Of a stretch of 64,000 nt of DNA, positions 51,401 through 63,388 are shown piece by piece. This DNA comes from Anthoceros angustus (Eukaryota > Streptophyta > Anthocerotopsida > Anthocerotales > Anthocerotaceae), in contig MU008182.1 of NCBI GenBank assembly GCA_010909165.1, positions 806,001-870,000 on the forward strand, written 5' to 3'. Position 1 is the stretch's first letter. Every line of letters starts with the position of its first letter. Under the pieces are notes generated by a model. It was not told where the DNA came from. It was given only the letters and a program-made list of their open reading frames with translations, and made no database searches. A program made the position numbers and the translations under genes.

Positions 51401-54400
51401 TGATATCTACCAGCTCCTTCACCCTCGTCAGCCCATGATCTCATTGACAGTGTTTCCAGCATTTGCAGGGCATCATCCCTTATTTGCCTCGTTTGGTCAA
51501 CCACCTTGTAAAGTATCAGGCTTAACAAACGTTGTATCTCACACTTCGGAACCTCATGACGCATATAAACTTCTGCTAAAACCGTAAAATATCCATCAGC
51601 GATTGATGGATCTGATGAATAACACTGCAAGTTCCAGCATCTTGTATTAGAAACCGTGACACACATCTAAACTGTAAAACATCTAGAACTGTCTTCATCA
51701 AGCGGGCAGCAATAAGAACAGATCGTACCTGATCAATACAGGCAGGGAAAAGGTCTAGGTTGCTTCGGAGAAGATTCATCAAAGCAGTCTTCGCCAAGTG
51801 AACCCGGGAAGCACTCCCCCGATGCCTATCTCGATTTGCACTATAACGGACCACATCAGGCACTCCAAGTTTGGAATGAGGAGACACCATTCGTGGATCA
51901 GCAGGAGAGTACCCAATGGGCATTCTTTGTGCAGGTTCCAGGAAAAGCCCATTAATCCAGGAAACAAGCCGCCCACTCATTTTCCTTACACTGTCATCAA
52001 AGTACGGGCCATACAGGAGGGCTGCCATAGCATTCATCGCCACCCACTGGATTGCTTCCACCTTTTCATTGATATCTTTCTCTAAGCTTATCTTCTCAAG
52101 CGAGTCCTTGGTCCGCACACTCAGAGATGATTTATATCGCTCTATCTCTCGCCTGTAGTCAGCAACACCATCTTGACTCCAAGAACTGGTTGTGTCATCA
52201 CACCATGAAGCTAGCAGATCAAACAGTCGCTTCCTTGTGCGAGGATCAAACCTTTCTGATATAGATCTAACCATCTCAACAGACAACGACCTTAACACAC
52301 AAGCCAAAGCATATCGCAAAGGCTGCACGTCTTGGAAAGACTCAGGTGTTGATGAGGAAACCTGCCTAAGAGTGTCCTCAATGAATCTGACAAAGTGGAC
52401 ACGAAGCACAGGCTTACGACCCAGCGTACCAGGCCACACATGTTCGGCAACCATCCGATATACATCAGCCACATGTACACGGACATCTTTGCGGCGAACT
52501 TTCTGGCTCTGTTGTAATCAGAGGAAAATCTCAGTACCTCAGGTAGAAGCAAAGGAGCAAATGAATTTCACCAATTGCAAATGGACCCCAAGCCTAGCAG
52601 AGACGTAGGGTTCTTGATGTAAGAGTGACATACCTTCCACTTTGACCGATTCTCCATTTCCAATGTGACCTCGTCTAAAAATATGCTAAGCTCACTGAAC
52701 ATCGTCTCACATATTCCAAGATGGGAATGACCCAGAGCAAGAGTCGCAGCATACTGTTACATTCCACCCAAGTTCAGCAAAACTGTAGGCTTCAAACCAA
52801 TGTCAAATAAACAGCAGATACAACTAGCCACACATGCGAGTGACTTACAGCTTGATTCTCAGATCCACCTCTAAGAAATGGAAAAACCAGCCGTAGCAGC
52901 TCCTTAACTGATTGAGCACCCCCATCGCCAGTATCCTCTGGCGGACAGGAACACGCAAACATGGAGTACATATGCCACTGGTCTAATTTGCTATCACTCT
53001 CATGTGATTTTCCAGCTTTCCCACCGAAGTCACTAGGAGTGACAAAAGCCAGTCGATTCACAACTTCCAGTCTGCACACCCAAATAATACTCAGATAACA
53101 GATAATGTGAGAGCAGGATCTAAAAGCCCCAGAAATCGACAGAGAAAAGCCATTTGCCCCACAGACCTTGCACCATATATTGCAGCTGGACAAAGGTCAG
53201 CAACATAAGTCACAAGTCCGCTCAGACATCGAGCCCATCTGCTTTTGTCTGGGCCCTCGAGGACTGCTTGTAGGGTAACATCTGGGGGTACAGAGTCCCA
53301 CTCCCTCCTCAAATCATACCACCTTCCAAAATCCCAGTAACAGTGTTGTACAACATCGTCCTAGAATAGGAAACCAAGCATCATAAGTGAAAAATGTACC
53401 CTGGACTGTGTTCCACAGCATTCCTCTGCACAGATAGATGGTCACAGACTCTCAGAATGGATAGAAATACGCTGAAGGCGAAGGAGAAGCAAGTTACCCC
53501 TGTTTCCTCAAACACATCTATGACAAAGGGTGGTTCCACCTCCATGTGCGACCTTGCATACTCTTGAGCTTTGCCAGTCAGCCTTGTGATGTCGTTCTGC
53601 AGTTCACGAACGCTCCGCAGAAGTTCAAGTGCAGTGTATCGGATCTGAACATCCACTGAGCACAGGAAAATAAGGCCCACAGCATCCATGCCTGATGGAT
53701 CAAATGTCGTGCTCTCCTCAAGACGAGATGCCGTGGATGATCGAGACAGCTTGCTGCTTGTACTGGAGTCCTCAGGTTTCAAAGTTTCAACAAGCTTCTC
53801 TTCCCGTAAACAGGTCCGCCAAGCTTGAAGGAGTTGTACCAAACGGCCCAAAGAAGTGTTAATAAGCAGCGGGTAGTCATCCGGAATTCTAAGAATGAAG
53901 TTTGCCATTCCTCGCATCACAGCAAATCGTAGTTGTGGTAGATCACGAACTGTCCTGTAAAGGACTTGAACAGCTTCTTCACGAACACCAGGCTCTACAC
54001 TAACAGCATACATAGGAATCTTATCAGCCATTTCTTCGTTTCTCCATTGCTCTGGTACAAGATGCGGAGCACACTTGAGTGCCCACTGAAATAAAAGCCA
54101 GCCCTGAGCCTTCTCCTTGCCCATAGGTTCTGCCACGTGAGATAAGTTTTAGAAACACAATGCATGAACCAATAACAGCACTTTTACAAAGTGAGAAGGT
54201 CTTCCATGACTACCTGTGGCCGTCTTTGATGTAGTTAACAGAGCACTCCCAAAAGTGGAGTTGCAAGTCCTTAAAATAAAACCCAGACACACCCTCACTT
54301 TGGGGATGTATCTACTGATATCATGGCCAGGAACGACCTCTGCGACAGTGACACCTGCAGCAGCATCAGGGTGACGTGGAGATGATGAGACTGGTGAGGC

Positions 54401-57235
54401 CGTTGCAGTACTCCACAGAGACGACGCAGCTAATCCATGATTATCTTCAGGTATAACACTGTCTGACCCAACTTGAGTCAGGGAGTGAGAGGCCATCACT
54501 GCAAGAAGGGCCCTAATGCCTATGACCTTTGCCTCGCTAGGGTTGTCTGCTCGCAAAAACTCCAAAATCATGTGATTCATACAAAAGTCAAGGTTGCTCT
54601 CTGCTATAGTTACACAGAAGTCAACTAGCTTGTCATGCTGCAGATCTTGCGTCAGAGACCCCTTCCTCAGGTTGGCCAGTAATTGTGTGGTAATGCCATG
54701 AAGATACACCCACACACGATTCTTCTGCTGGCTGTCGGCATAGACATTTAGATAGAAGCGCAACACCCGATGTAGGCATTCCAAAGCCATTGATCTGAAG
54801 TTTCTTTCCTGTTTCACAATAGCCCACATGAGCAGCAGACAAATGGGTAATAATAGTGTGATATGAAATTGTTGAACACATTTGATGAACTTACCCTCAG
54901 AAGCTTATACAGCGTTTCTAGGTGGGGACTCAGATTTGCACTGAAATATTGAGGTTCCCCAAGGCAGAGAAGAAGAGTCACAAGTGGGTATCCAACCTAC
55001 CAAATGATGCACAAGGTTAGCTCCCAATGCTTTGCACTACAAACATAAGGTGGCTCGGAAAATGTTCTAGTTAGTGTCATTCCCATAACTCCTCATAAAC
55101 TTTGAAGACCTTTTACTAAAAGAAGCAAAAGGCTTCAGAGCATTGGGCACTATGTGGCACTAAGAAAAATGTGAAAAGTGAACTCTCACAGCTCACAACT
55201 CAGTCTAGGAGTCTAGGTTTCCAACTCACAAAAATGTGTTTGCTGTGCTTGTCCATCCAGTGTACAAGCTGTACACGAATCCGAGAGACGGCCTCAAACC
55301 AGAGCGTCAATGCCTGGTCAACACCCGAAGGAGGCCATTGACCTTTGCCCCCATCAGCTAGGGGTGCAAGCACACTAGAAAGCATGCTGCACAAAGCGTG
55401 GTGGAGCTCACTTTTCTTCTTTGTAGGCGCTCGGTTCAGAGGATTTGCTTTTGCAATAAAATCAGTTGACGCATTCAACCCGCCCAAGGTTGTCACCTGA
55501 ACATAAGTCGCATGTGATATTCAGACCAGGTCAGAGTTTCACTCTGCCTGTAATGCAGATGATCACACTATTGTGTTTCCCATGATTCAAGGTGCAGCAT
55601 GGGACCAATGAAATAGTACCCCAAGCTTGAAGTACCGCATGCCATGTATGATATTGATCGTTTCACTCCTTGCTATTGGCGTGTCCATTCGTGTTCGGGC
55701 ATTCAGTTCAGTGAAGAACCTCTCGGTGACGGAACTAAACCTAAAACAAGACCAACGATGCAGTGAGTTAGGAACTTAGAAGCAGCTTAAGCTTACTCTA
55801 GGGAACCTCAAGCATTTCCTGCACATACCTTATTTTGGACAGGGCACCAAGGAGCTGCGCAACAAGATCCAGAAGAAGTCCTCGGAGATCCACAAGAGAC
55901 GGATAATCCAGCTGACTGACGATTCTGTAAACCCCACAAGAGAAGTATAAATCAGTGTTGGACATGACCTGTAGCGCCAAGCACCCAGTCAATTCTGCAA
56001 CTGACTCCACGGAGATATTCAAACTCCTGCTCCATAGAAGTACCCATAAGACTGCATCTGTACAGCCCCTGAACCTTGGAGATGACTGTAGACACTGCTT
56101 GCATTTCCAGACAAAGGTCATCACCCTATGACAGTACAACTCCAACCTGGAAAAACAGAATAGACCGCACATACGCCAGTACACACCTGTCAGCATTGAT
56201 CAACCAGTCGAAGACGAAATCCTCAAGGCCCATCCAGTATCTTTCTGCAAGTCACAACAACAATCGGTCCTGTGAAGCCACTCAGAATACAGCAAACTTG
56301 TCTGCAGACAACAAACAAACTGCAAAATAGCAGAGGAGGTAAGTGTGAAGTTTACACAAGAGAATGATAGCTCCAACTGCCCATATCCTACCTGTGAGAA
56401 CCTCCTGTGGACAGAACTCAACGAACCGTATGCAAGCGGAGCAGAAGATACATTCCACTGCAAGCTGTGAGAACAGCATGTCTGGATTCAGAACAATTGT
56501 TACCAAACTGGACAACTGGCTGCCTAAGGAGCCCGGTATGCATGTTACAAAAGGTGATGAGTGGTTAACGCACAAGCCAGCAATGCCAGGAAACCACGCT
56601 CGTTCATGATCGCTAAGAAAACCCTAACAACAGCCCCTGTGCTTTCACCTGAGGCTTCCTTTTGCTCCTGAGTAGGTTCAAAAGTCAAAACCTCAGCCTC
56701 TCGCTGCACAGACTTGACGGCAACAAATCTTGTCAAGAGGTGATGGTTAACGAGGCTAACCTTCCGCTGAAACGTGGAAACATCGCTTGCTCCTTTCGGT
56801 GATTCACTGCAGGACAGGAGATGGTGAGAAGTGTCAAGAGTAATCCAGACAGTATCCAGGCACAGAATTCACGACAGCCTTGGCTCACCTCTCTCTCCAC
56901 TTAAGAAGAGCCTCCAGAAGAGGAACAGGAGTATGGTGAGCCACCACGCCCAGTGAATCCAGAACCTGCTCATAAGCTGGATCCGACGCACGCAAATACT
57001 GCCCATCCTGCACGTTATCATAGCTCAAAAATAAAGGCACTAGCAACGGGTGAGCTGCGCAAAATTCACATGAATTTCTTCGACAGAGCCCAATCGCCCA
57101 CGAAATCCAAAATGCAGCTACGCAAGACTTGAATCCAACCTGGGCCTGGGCAGTATCAATTCGTCGGCGAGCGAGAGGCAGAAACCGCTGCAGCAAAGCA
57201 TCCACAATGAGCTTTGCTGCACTCGCTGAGCGCAT
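48427..57235 (-). CDS. Furry/MOR2/PAG1-like cell morphogenesis scaffold
   Basis: Predicted giant HEAT-repeat scaffold of the Furry family, plant orthologues of which include Arabidopsis At5g15680. Sixteen coding exons: 57235-57140, 57007-56889, 56806-56761, 56464-56392, 56244-56187, 55924-55829, 55740-55620, 55496-55230, 54996-54895, 54808-54214, 54129-53498, 53360-53167, 53071-52849, 52753-52634, 52508-51729 and 51624-48427, about 2239 residues (Arabidopsis about 2150). All junctions are GT-AG and in phase. Family signatures include [20 protein letters not shown] at the N-terminus, [20 protein letters not shown], and [13 protein letters not shown] with [20 protein letters not shown] in the last exon. 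An ATG at 57265 is an alternative start; 57235 matches the family start. Fungal and animal relatives (Mor2, Tao3, Furry) organise NDR-kinase signalling for polarised growth; the same role is inferred here. Confidence 0.95.
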
Positions 57236-58581
57236 GTTCGCTGTCACGGGAGTTGACGACAGCATAATGTCGACCTGCAAGCGACCAAACTCATAGCTCC
57301 AAGCCCCGTCACCCGCCCAGGCTCCTAGCACTGGGATCTCCTGGGGAGAATACTAAGTCCCAATGCAGCACGGCCCTGAGGCGTGGTAATCCTTCCGATA
57401 GACGCAGCTCTGCCAGCGTCCAGGCTGTAGTGCGCTGCTACCGCCTTGTCCACGATGCTGGCCAGGTCAGCGGTTTGCATTGCTTGCTTCCCTGCTCCGA
57501 CTGTCAAGACCATTCAAACCCTACACTTCGACAGTCCATGTCCAGGTACTGAGAAGACATCGTGGGCCCAACAGCAGTAACGACGACGACTTTCGTCTTG
57601 TGCCCATAAGGTCTTTATCCGGCTTTAGATCAAAGATTAGAGCCCTGGCAAACGGATGCTGTTGCCTACCAGCGAATGCCGTCCATCCTGCGCCAGGCAA
57701 CAGCTATCGAGCCAGTGCGACACCTCTGCTGAATGTGTAGCTACCTCGGGGATGGCGTCTCATGGAGTGAGAGGCAAGGTATGGAGGGGGCTCCTGTTTT
57801 GCAACCAAGGATCGGCTTCATGCTCAAGTAGGTCCAAGTCGAACAGATTCCTGGCCATTCGGGGAAATGTGGAGGACCCAGTGCGGCTCTTCACCCCGAT
57901 GGGGAGGGCAAGATGGGCACTGGATCATTTTTTTTGCACTGGTCATCACCACAGATGCATGGTGGATCTCCGTAGGTGGTCATCAGGTCGTCGTTTCAGT
58001 CTACGCCATTCATAGAATTATAATGGTTCTCCTCCCTCTCTCTCCTCACCATCGCCAACCCCTCGTGCCTTCGCGAAAGGCCCCTTCTTTCAAGACACCG
58101 GTAGTGCTGAAAGCATTGTCCTTGCTGGAGAAAATAGCAGCCTTGCCACAGACTGGCTTTGGCTGACGTTTATGTGACCACAATAGATCAAGTTACGGGA
58201 TACTCTTCTTGTGGGCATCGCAGTGACAGGCTTACCACCCACGAATGACGAGAACGATGAGCACCCATGTCGGTCAGTGGGAAGAGAAACGGAGGCACCA
58301 TCCGGCCCCTCCCACGGGCGAACCAGAAGACCAGCAGAAGATAAAGTCCAGAACGAAAATTAAGCAAGAAATTGAAGCGCGTTCAACGGGCCAAAGCTGG
58401 ACTGTCTGTGTGAAGGAACAGAGTAGCCCACGTTTTGTGGCAGCAGTGGATATCTGAATGGTTTCTGATGGTCGCTGGCAGCTCTGAATGTATGGGCAGA
58501 GCCTGATGGTCGACGACACACGCAACGCAGGAAATGTGTACTTTTCCTGTCTCCACGAAGTCACTATGAGACGCTTGGACC
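57236..58581. promoter_or_regulatory. Bidirectional upstream region between Furry-like and PPR genes
   Basis: The two start codons are 1.35 kb apart on opposite strands, so both promoters must lie here unless further leader exons exist. AG acceptors just upstream of the Furry-like start (for example TTGCAG before 57272) and a short upstream ATG frame at about 57478-57325 suggest a leader exon or upstream ORF. I see no TATA box that I would trust. Confidence 0.4.
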
Positions 58582-61242
58582 ATGGCTTTCAACGGGACAC
58601 TAATGACCCCTGGGAGGGCTTGTGAGGTGGATATCTTGTGTAATGAGGGACAGCTTGATAAGGCATTGGCTGCCCTTCTCGGAAATGACCAGCAGCATTG
58701 CAATGTGCCGTCGGTGCACACTTACAAGAGCCTGTTACAGATGTGCATGAGAACGAAGGGTCTTACCGAGGCCAGGCAGATACACACTCATTTGGCGAAA
58801 CATGGACTAGAATCCAACAAATTTTTGGCAGACTTTTTGGTCACGGCACTGGTGAGCTGTGGAAGTCTTGCCGATGGCCTTCAGCTGTTTCAACGGTTAC
58901 CGCACCGAACTGTTTACTCCTGGACATCGATCATTGCAGGATATATCGACGCTGGACAATATCATGAGGCTTTATTATGTCATGAGAGGATGCAACAGGA
59001 AGGAATCCAGCCCGACAAGTACACTTTTGTCAGTCTACTTAAAGCGTGCAGCTTCTTAGAGGATTTAGAAGAAGGCAAGAGGATTCATGCTGCTGCTCTC
59101 AGACATGGGTTTGGGTCTGATGTCTTTATTTGTAGCATTTTGATTAGTATGTATGCGAAGTGTGGGAGCATTCTTGATGCACAACAGGTGTTTGGCAGCG
59201 TATCTCATCACAATGTAGTTTCCTGGACTGCAATGATCACAGCTTATGCGCAGCACGACCAAGGGGAAAATGCCTTGCAGATATACGCTCAAATGCAAAT
59301 ATCAGGAGTCATTCCAAATTCTCGAACCTTTGTCAGCGTACTCCAAGCATGTGGCATCATTGCAGAAAAGGAGGAAGGCACGGCTGTAGATGGTAGAAAC
59401 GTCAAATTGGACTCACTGCGAAGGGCAAAGCAAGTACATGGAGAAGTTGTAAGGTCAGGCTTTGCCACAGACTTGTTTGTCGGTAGCACCCTGGTTAGCA
59501 TGTACGCAAAATGTGGGAGCATAGGGGATGCCCTAAAGGTGTTCTCAAGCTTGTCCAGCCGCAATGTGGTGTCATGGACAGCAATGATCGCCGCATATGC
59601 TCAGCAAGATGAAGGAGAAAAGGCTCTGCAAATTTATGGAGAAATGCTGGCTGAAGGTGTGAGTCCTAATGCTTGGACGTTTGTCAGTGCCCTCCAAGCA
59701 TGTGCCAGCATTGAAGGAAGGGAAGAAAGTTTGTGTTGCAAAGGTCTGCATGTGCTGTCATTGCAGAAAGGGAAGCAAGTACATGCTGAAGCTGCCGAAA
59801 GGGGCTTTGAATCAGGTGTATTTGTTGGTAACGCTTTGGTAACTATGTATGCAAAGTGTGGGAGCATCATGGATGCACAACAGGTGTTTGAAAGATTGTC
59901 TCGGCGAGATGTAGTATCATGGAATGCTTTGATTGCAGCATACACTCAGCAGGGTGAAGGTGAGAAGGCCTTGCAGGTCTACAGGCAGGTCCGAGAAGAC
60001 TTTGTCATACCAAATGCTCGCACCTTCGTGGCAGCTCTGCAAGCATGTTGTATCCTGGCCGACAACGAGGAAAGTGCGCTTGTGCATGGGCACAAGCTAA
60101 GAGTGGAGTCATTGTTAAAGGGAAAAGAGATTCATGGTGAAGCAGCTAAATGGGGTTTTGAATGTGACGTCTTTGTGGCTAGCACTCTGGTTCTTATGTA
60201 TGCAAAATGTGGGAGCATCATGGATGCGCAGCAGGTGTTTGACAGTTTGTCTGTGAAGGATGCGATTTTGTCAAGAGCCATGATTGCAGCATATGCTCAG
60301 CAGGGCCAGGGAGAAAAAGCTTTGCAGGTATTCAGGCAAGCGCAACAACAAAATTTCAACCTAAATGAGTCTACATTTCTGTATGTCCTACAAGCGTGCA
60401 GCAACACAGGAGCATTAGATGCTTGTTTGCACACCCACAGAAGTCTTATGGACAGCGGACTAGGCAGGAGTCTTTTGGTAATGACCAGTTTGATACATGC
60501 TTACGGAAAATGTGGAAGCATGGTAAATGCTCAATCCGTGTTTGATTCACTCTCACAGCCAGATGTTGTTTCATGGACTGCACTTATGGCTGGGTATGCC
60601 CGTCAAGGAGATTGTAATATGACTTTGAAATGCTATGATGGCATGCTTCTAGCAGGAGTGAAGCCAGACAAGGTGACATTTCTAGCAATGCTTTCTGCTT
60701 GCAGCCATTCGGGCATTGTAGACAAAGGCTTGGAGTACTTCGAAAGCATGATCAGAGACCATGGGATCCCCGCTGACATGGAGCATTATGTGTGCGTTAT
60801 CGATCTTGTCGGACGTGCAGGACTGCTAAGCAAGGCAGAAGATTTGCTCTTGCAGATGCCAATGCAGCCTACGTTGCCTGTCTGGTTGAGTCTGCTGGGT
60901 GCTTGCCAGAAACATAGCAATGTAGAGCTAGGACGGCGTGCCTTCGATGGCGCTGTGACAATAGAGCCTGCTCAAGCTTCTGCGTATCTCCTCATGTCAA
61001 ACATCTATGCCCACGCTGGCATGTGGGATTGTGCGAAGGAAATAGATGAGATGAGGGAGAGAGCAGGTGCATGGAAGACAGCCGGCCAGAGCTGGATTGA
61101 GCATAAGCACGAGGTGCACTGCTTTATGGTGGATGACCACATGCACCACGAAGAGTATGAGTTGGTAAAGGAGCTCAGCTCAAAGCTGAAAGATACAGGA
61201 CATGATGCAGCGTATCCCATACACATCGAGCTCTGGGTGTGA
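58582..61242 (+). CDS. PLS-class PPR protein, E-type, without DYW domain
   Basis: Intronless 886-codon gene beginning at ATG 58582. The protein is an array of P, L and S pentatricopeptide repeats. The L-type signature MYAKCGS recurs at residues about 190, 307, 422 and 539, with a variant AYGKCGS at about 640, a spacing of about 117 residues (one PLS triplet plus extra). Three triplets carry an extra linker of about 25-30 residues before the KQVH/KEIH helix. The C-terminus has the E motif (VWLSLLGACQKH, ASAYLLMSNIYAHAGMWD) and the start of E+ (EVHCFMVDDHMHHEEYELV) but stops before any DYW deaminase. Such proteins bind organellar RNA and support editing or processing, usually with a DYW protein supplied in trans. 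No clear transit peptide is visible; an upstream exon cannot be excluded. Confidence 0.93.
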   Translation: MAFNGTLMTPGRACEVDILCNEGQLDKALAALLGNDQQHCNVPSVHTYKSLLQMCMRTKGLTEARQIHTHLAKHGLESNKFLADFLVTALVSCGSLADGLQLFQRLPHRTVYSWTSIIAGYIDAGQYHEALLCHERMQQEGIQPDKYTFVSLLKACSFLEDLEEGKRIHAAALRHGFGSDVFICSILISMYAKCGSILDAQQVFGSVSHHNVVSWTAMITAYAQHDQGENALQIYAQMQISGVIPNSRTFVSVLQACGIIAEKEEGTAVDGRNVKLDSLRRAKQVHGEVVRSGFATDLFVGSTLVSMYAKCGSIGDALKVFSSLSSRNVVSWTAMIAAYAQQDEGEKALQIYGEMLAEGVSPNAWTFVSALQACASIEGREESLCCKGLHVLSLQKGKQVHAEAAERGFESGVFVGNALVTMYAKCGSIMDAQQVFERLSRRDVVSWNALIAAYTQQGEGEKALQVYRQVREDFVIPNARTFVAALQACCILADNEESALVHGHKLRVESLLKGKEIHGEAAKWGFECDVFVASTLVLMYAKCGSIMDAQQVFDSLSVKDAILSRAMIAAYAQQGQGEKALQVFRQAQQQNFNLNESTFLYVLQACSNTGALDACLHTHRSLMDSGLGRSLLVMTSLIHAYGKCGSMVNAQSVFDSLSQPDVVSWTALMAGYARQGDCNMTLKCYDGMLLAGVKPDKVTFLAMLSACSHSGIVDKGLEYFESMIRDHGIPADMEHYVCVIDLVGRAGLLSKAEDLLLQMPMQPTLPVWLSLLGACQKHSNVELGRRAFDGAVTIEPAQASAYLLMSNIYAHAGMWDCAKEIDEMRERAGAWKTAGQSWIEHKHEVHCFMVDDHMHHEEYELVKELSSKLKDTGHDAAYPIHIELWV

Positions 61243-61734
61243 GCCACGGAGACTTTCACCATGCCCAAGCTGGACGAGAACGCTGGGAATCGATTTTTAA
61301 GAGTAGACTGAAATTAAAACTTCCCTAGAGGCTGATTGACCAAATTGCAGGAGCAAAAGACACTTCTCTTTCAAGTTTGATGTCTATTCTTTAGCCACAT
61401 TGAGAACAGAGCGGCGTGCTCAAAAGGCTTGTCTTAAGCAGTTAATCGACTGTCAGAAGCAGCAAAGGGCAGACTGTGTCGCCTTCACGAGGTTTGGAGA
61501 ACAGCAGTTTCCAGAAGAGCTGGTGCTGTCTGCTTCGCGGCTTCTGATGGTGCTCTTTGTTTGGACCGTGCATGGCTCCCATGCTGGTACGGAGCATTGG
61601 TCAACGAAAATAGACGAGATGAGGAGAAGAACAGGTGCATCGAAGGGTCAAGAGGATGAGCCAGAGGTGGGGAAAGGTGGGTAACCATGAATACAATAAC
61701 GTTTATATTATAAATACTTCTCCAGTTGTTGTCA
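61243..61734. other. Intergenic between PPR and tRNA genes
   Basis: A plus-strand frame (61400-61684) repeats a fragment of the PPR C-terminus: the words TEHWSTKIDEMRRRTGASKG resemble the KEIDEMRERAGAWK stretch of the PPR gene. It may be a decayed partial duplicate of the PPR 3' end. No other gene is seen. Confidence 0.4.
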
Positions 61735-61751
61735 GCTGGAGTAGCTCAGTT

Positions 61752-61784
<33 letters not shown>

Positions 61785-61808
61785 GAGGTTCAAGCCCTCC
61801 CTCTAGCG
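61735..61808 (+). tRNA. tRNA-Asn (GTT anticodon)
   Basis: A full cloverleaf can be drawn. The acceptor stem GCTGGAG pairs with CTCTAGC (one G-T), the D stem is GCTC/GAGC, the anticodon loop CTGTTAA has GTT at 61769-61771, and the T arm is GGAGG-TTCAAGC-CCTCC, with G as discriminator base. It closely resembles plant nuclear tRNA-Asn. There is no intron and no encoded CCA. The A and B boxes are internal; no T-run terminator is seen directly downstream, the first T-rich stretch being TTTTGTTTTGG at about 61850. Confidence 0.96.
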
Positions 61809-61919
61809 GAAGCTTGCATGAATATAGTTGTTCTGTATGGGCCAGTTAGATTTTGTTTTGGAGGTTTATAAAATGACCAAGCTCTTATTACACCAGCAAG
61901 GCCTTCCTGGAGGACACAC

Positions 61920-62185
61920 TGCAGTAGTGATCGGTAATAATAAATTCTGCTCGGAAATCCCTCCAGGTATATAGGTATATGGCAGTGATCGGTAATAATA
62001 AATTCTGCAAATAAAGGCTGGTAGTTAGAGGCCTATTTGCTATTTGCCAGCCGTTAATGGTCTGTAATTACAGCCTTTAATGGCAGGCCAGATTTATTAT
62101 TACAGAATTACAGGCCTTAATTACAGAATAAATTCTGCCATTAAAGGCTGGTAGTTATAGGCCTATTTGCTATTTGCCTTTTGCT
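61920..62185. repeat. Partly palindromic AT-rich repeat cluster
   Basis: The motif GATCGGTAATAATAAATTCTGC occurs at about 61930 and 61987. The block TAAAGGCTGGTAGTTA-AGGCCTATTTGCTATTTGCC is present at about 62013-62050 and 62143-62178. Between them an inverted relative (CAGCCTTTAATGGCAGGCC, ATTTATTATTACAGAATTAC) is found. It looks like a broken MITE or foldback element. Confidence 0.6.
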
Positions 62186-62234
62186 TTTGATGCTGTTGTT
62201 GCTGCTTGCAGTGCTACACACCCCATCACACCCC

Positions 62235-62360
62235 ATCTAGGTCTAGGTAGCGATATAAGGACAGGATGCTTAAAAGCCAAGTTCTTATAAAGGCGTGTCC
62301 ATTTAGCCTAAGCACAAGATGCTTACTTGCCAAGTTCTTATAGCGTGTGTGTTCATTTGA
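62235..62360 (+). repeat. Dispersed repeat, copy 3 (partial, locally duplicated)
   Basis: AAGTTCTTATAAAGGCGTGTCCATTTA followed by AAGCACAAGATGCTTACTTGCC resembles copies 1 and 2. A second partial unit follows (CAAGTTCTTATAGCGTGTGTG). Confidence 0.55.
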
Positions 62361-62380
62361 CCTAATCCATTTTGACCGTC

Positions 62381-62515
62381 AATTGAATGCCAATATGTAT
62401 TTCATTTAGCTTGTTAACATGAATAATTGAATGCCAATATGTATTTCATTTAGCTTGTTAATATGAACAATTGAATGCCAATATGTATTTCATTTAGGTC
62501 GTTAATATGATCGTA
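62381..62515. repeat. 44-bp tandem repeat, three copies
   Basis: Units starting at 62381, 62425 and 62469 each contain AATTGAATGCCAATATGTAT and TTCATTTAG. Confidence 0.93.
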
Positions 62516-63388
62516 CCAAAACCTGAATTAAGAAGTTTGAGCAAAATAAATTTGAACCACAAGAAAAACATTTTATTATAAAACCAGGGCTAGAGAATGA
62601 AAGCATTAAATAGTTACATCGTAACATGTTTTACTATCAGTGTGTGTGAGTTGAACATATATACTTGGCTTGTATTTGTATTTCGTACATACAAGAGGTG
62701 TGCTACACATTCTATAAAACTGCTTTTCTATATTTATTCATCGAAATGAATTGGCTAGCTAAAAGTTTTAGGACCTATCTAGAAAGCCCTTACGAACGTA
62801 GGCACTTGCATTTTCAACCACTCATAAATAGGTGGGTAGGTATCGAAGTCATATAGGAAGTAAAGCTAACAAATGTCGCGAATTTTCTCAGGGCACGGAT
62901 CTGTGCGGCCCGCGAAACACCCAGATCAGCACCCGTAGTCGAAGAGTACGCCCGAAGTCCACGCGCCTGGCCCTCTCGTCCGGAGGATCTCGTCAAGGTG
63001 GTACCCTATCTGCATACATACTGCCCTATGACTTAACGACCTATCCTCATTGCCATACCCAGAATGAAAATATCCACCGCTGGATTCAACTGGAATCCGA
63101 ACCTCATGAAACCGTGACACATTCCCTCCCGCCCCAGCTCAGGAAAGAGCGACCAGTCCCCTTTGCAGTCAAGCACCCTCGGTGCGTCCATACAGTCCAT
63201 AAGCGAATCTGGCTGTGGTGGACAGCACCAGCGCACTCGGCTGCATTCGCCACCTGACCATTCGTACCTGCGATGGAGAGAAACATTGGACTCGTGCCAT
63301 AATTCCTGGCTCTGGACCTGTTCCTGGTCTCTGACTCCCAGTGCGAGAGAGATGCCGCTTGTCGAAAACCGTGCCCCTTACACCAGCT
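62516..63388. other. Intergenic or unrecognised
   Basis: AT-rich up to about 62880, then a GC-richer region with several open frames (up to 141 codons) but no motif that I recognise. Confidence 0.35.
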
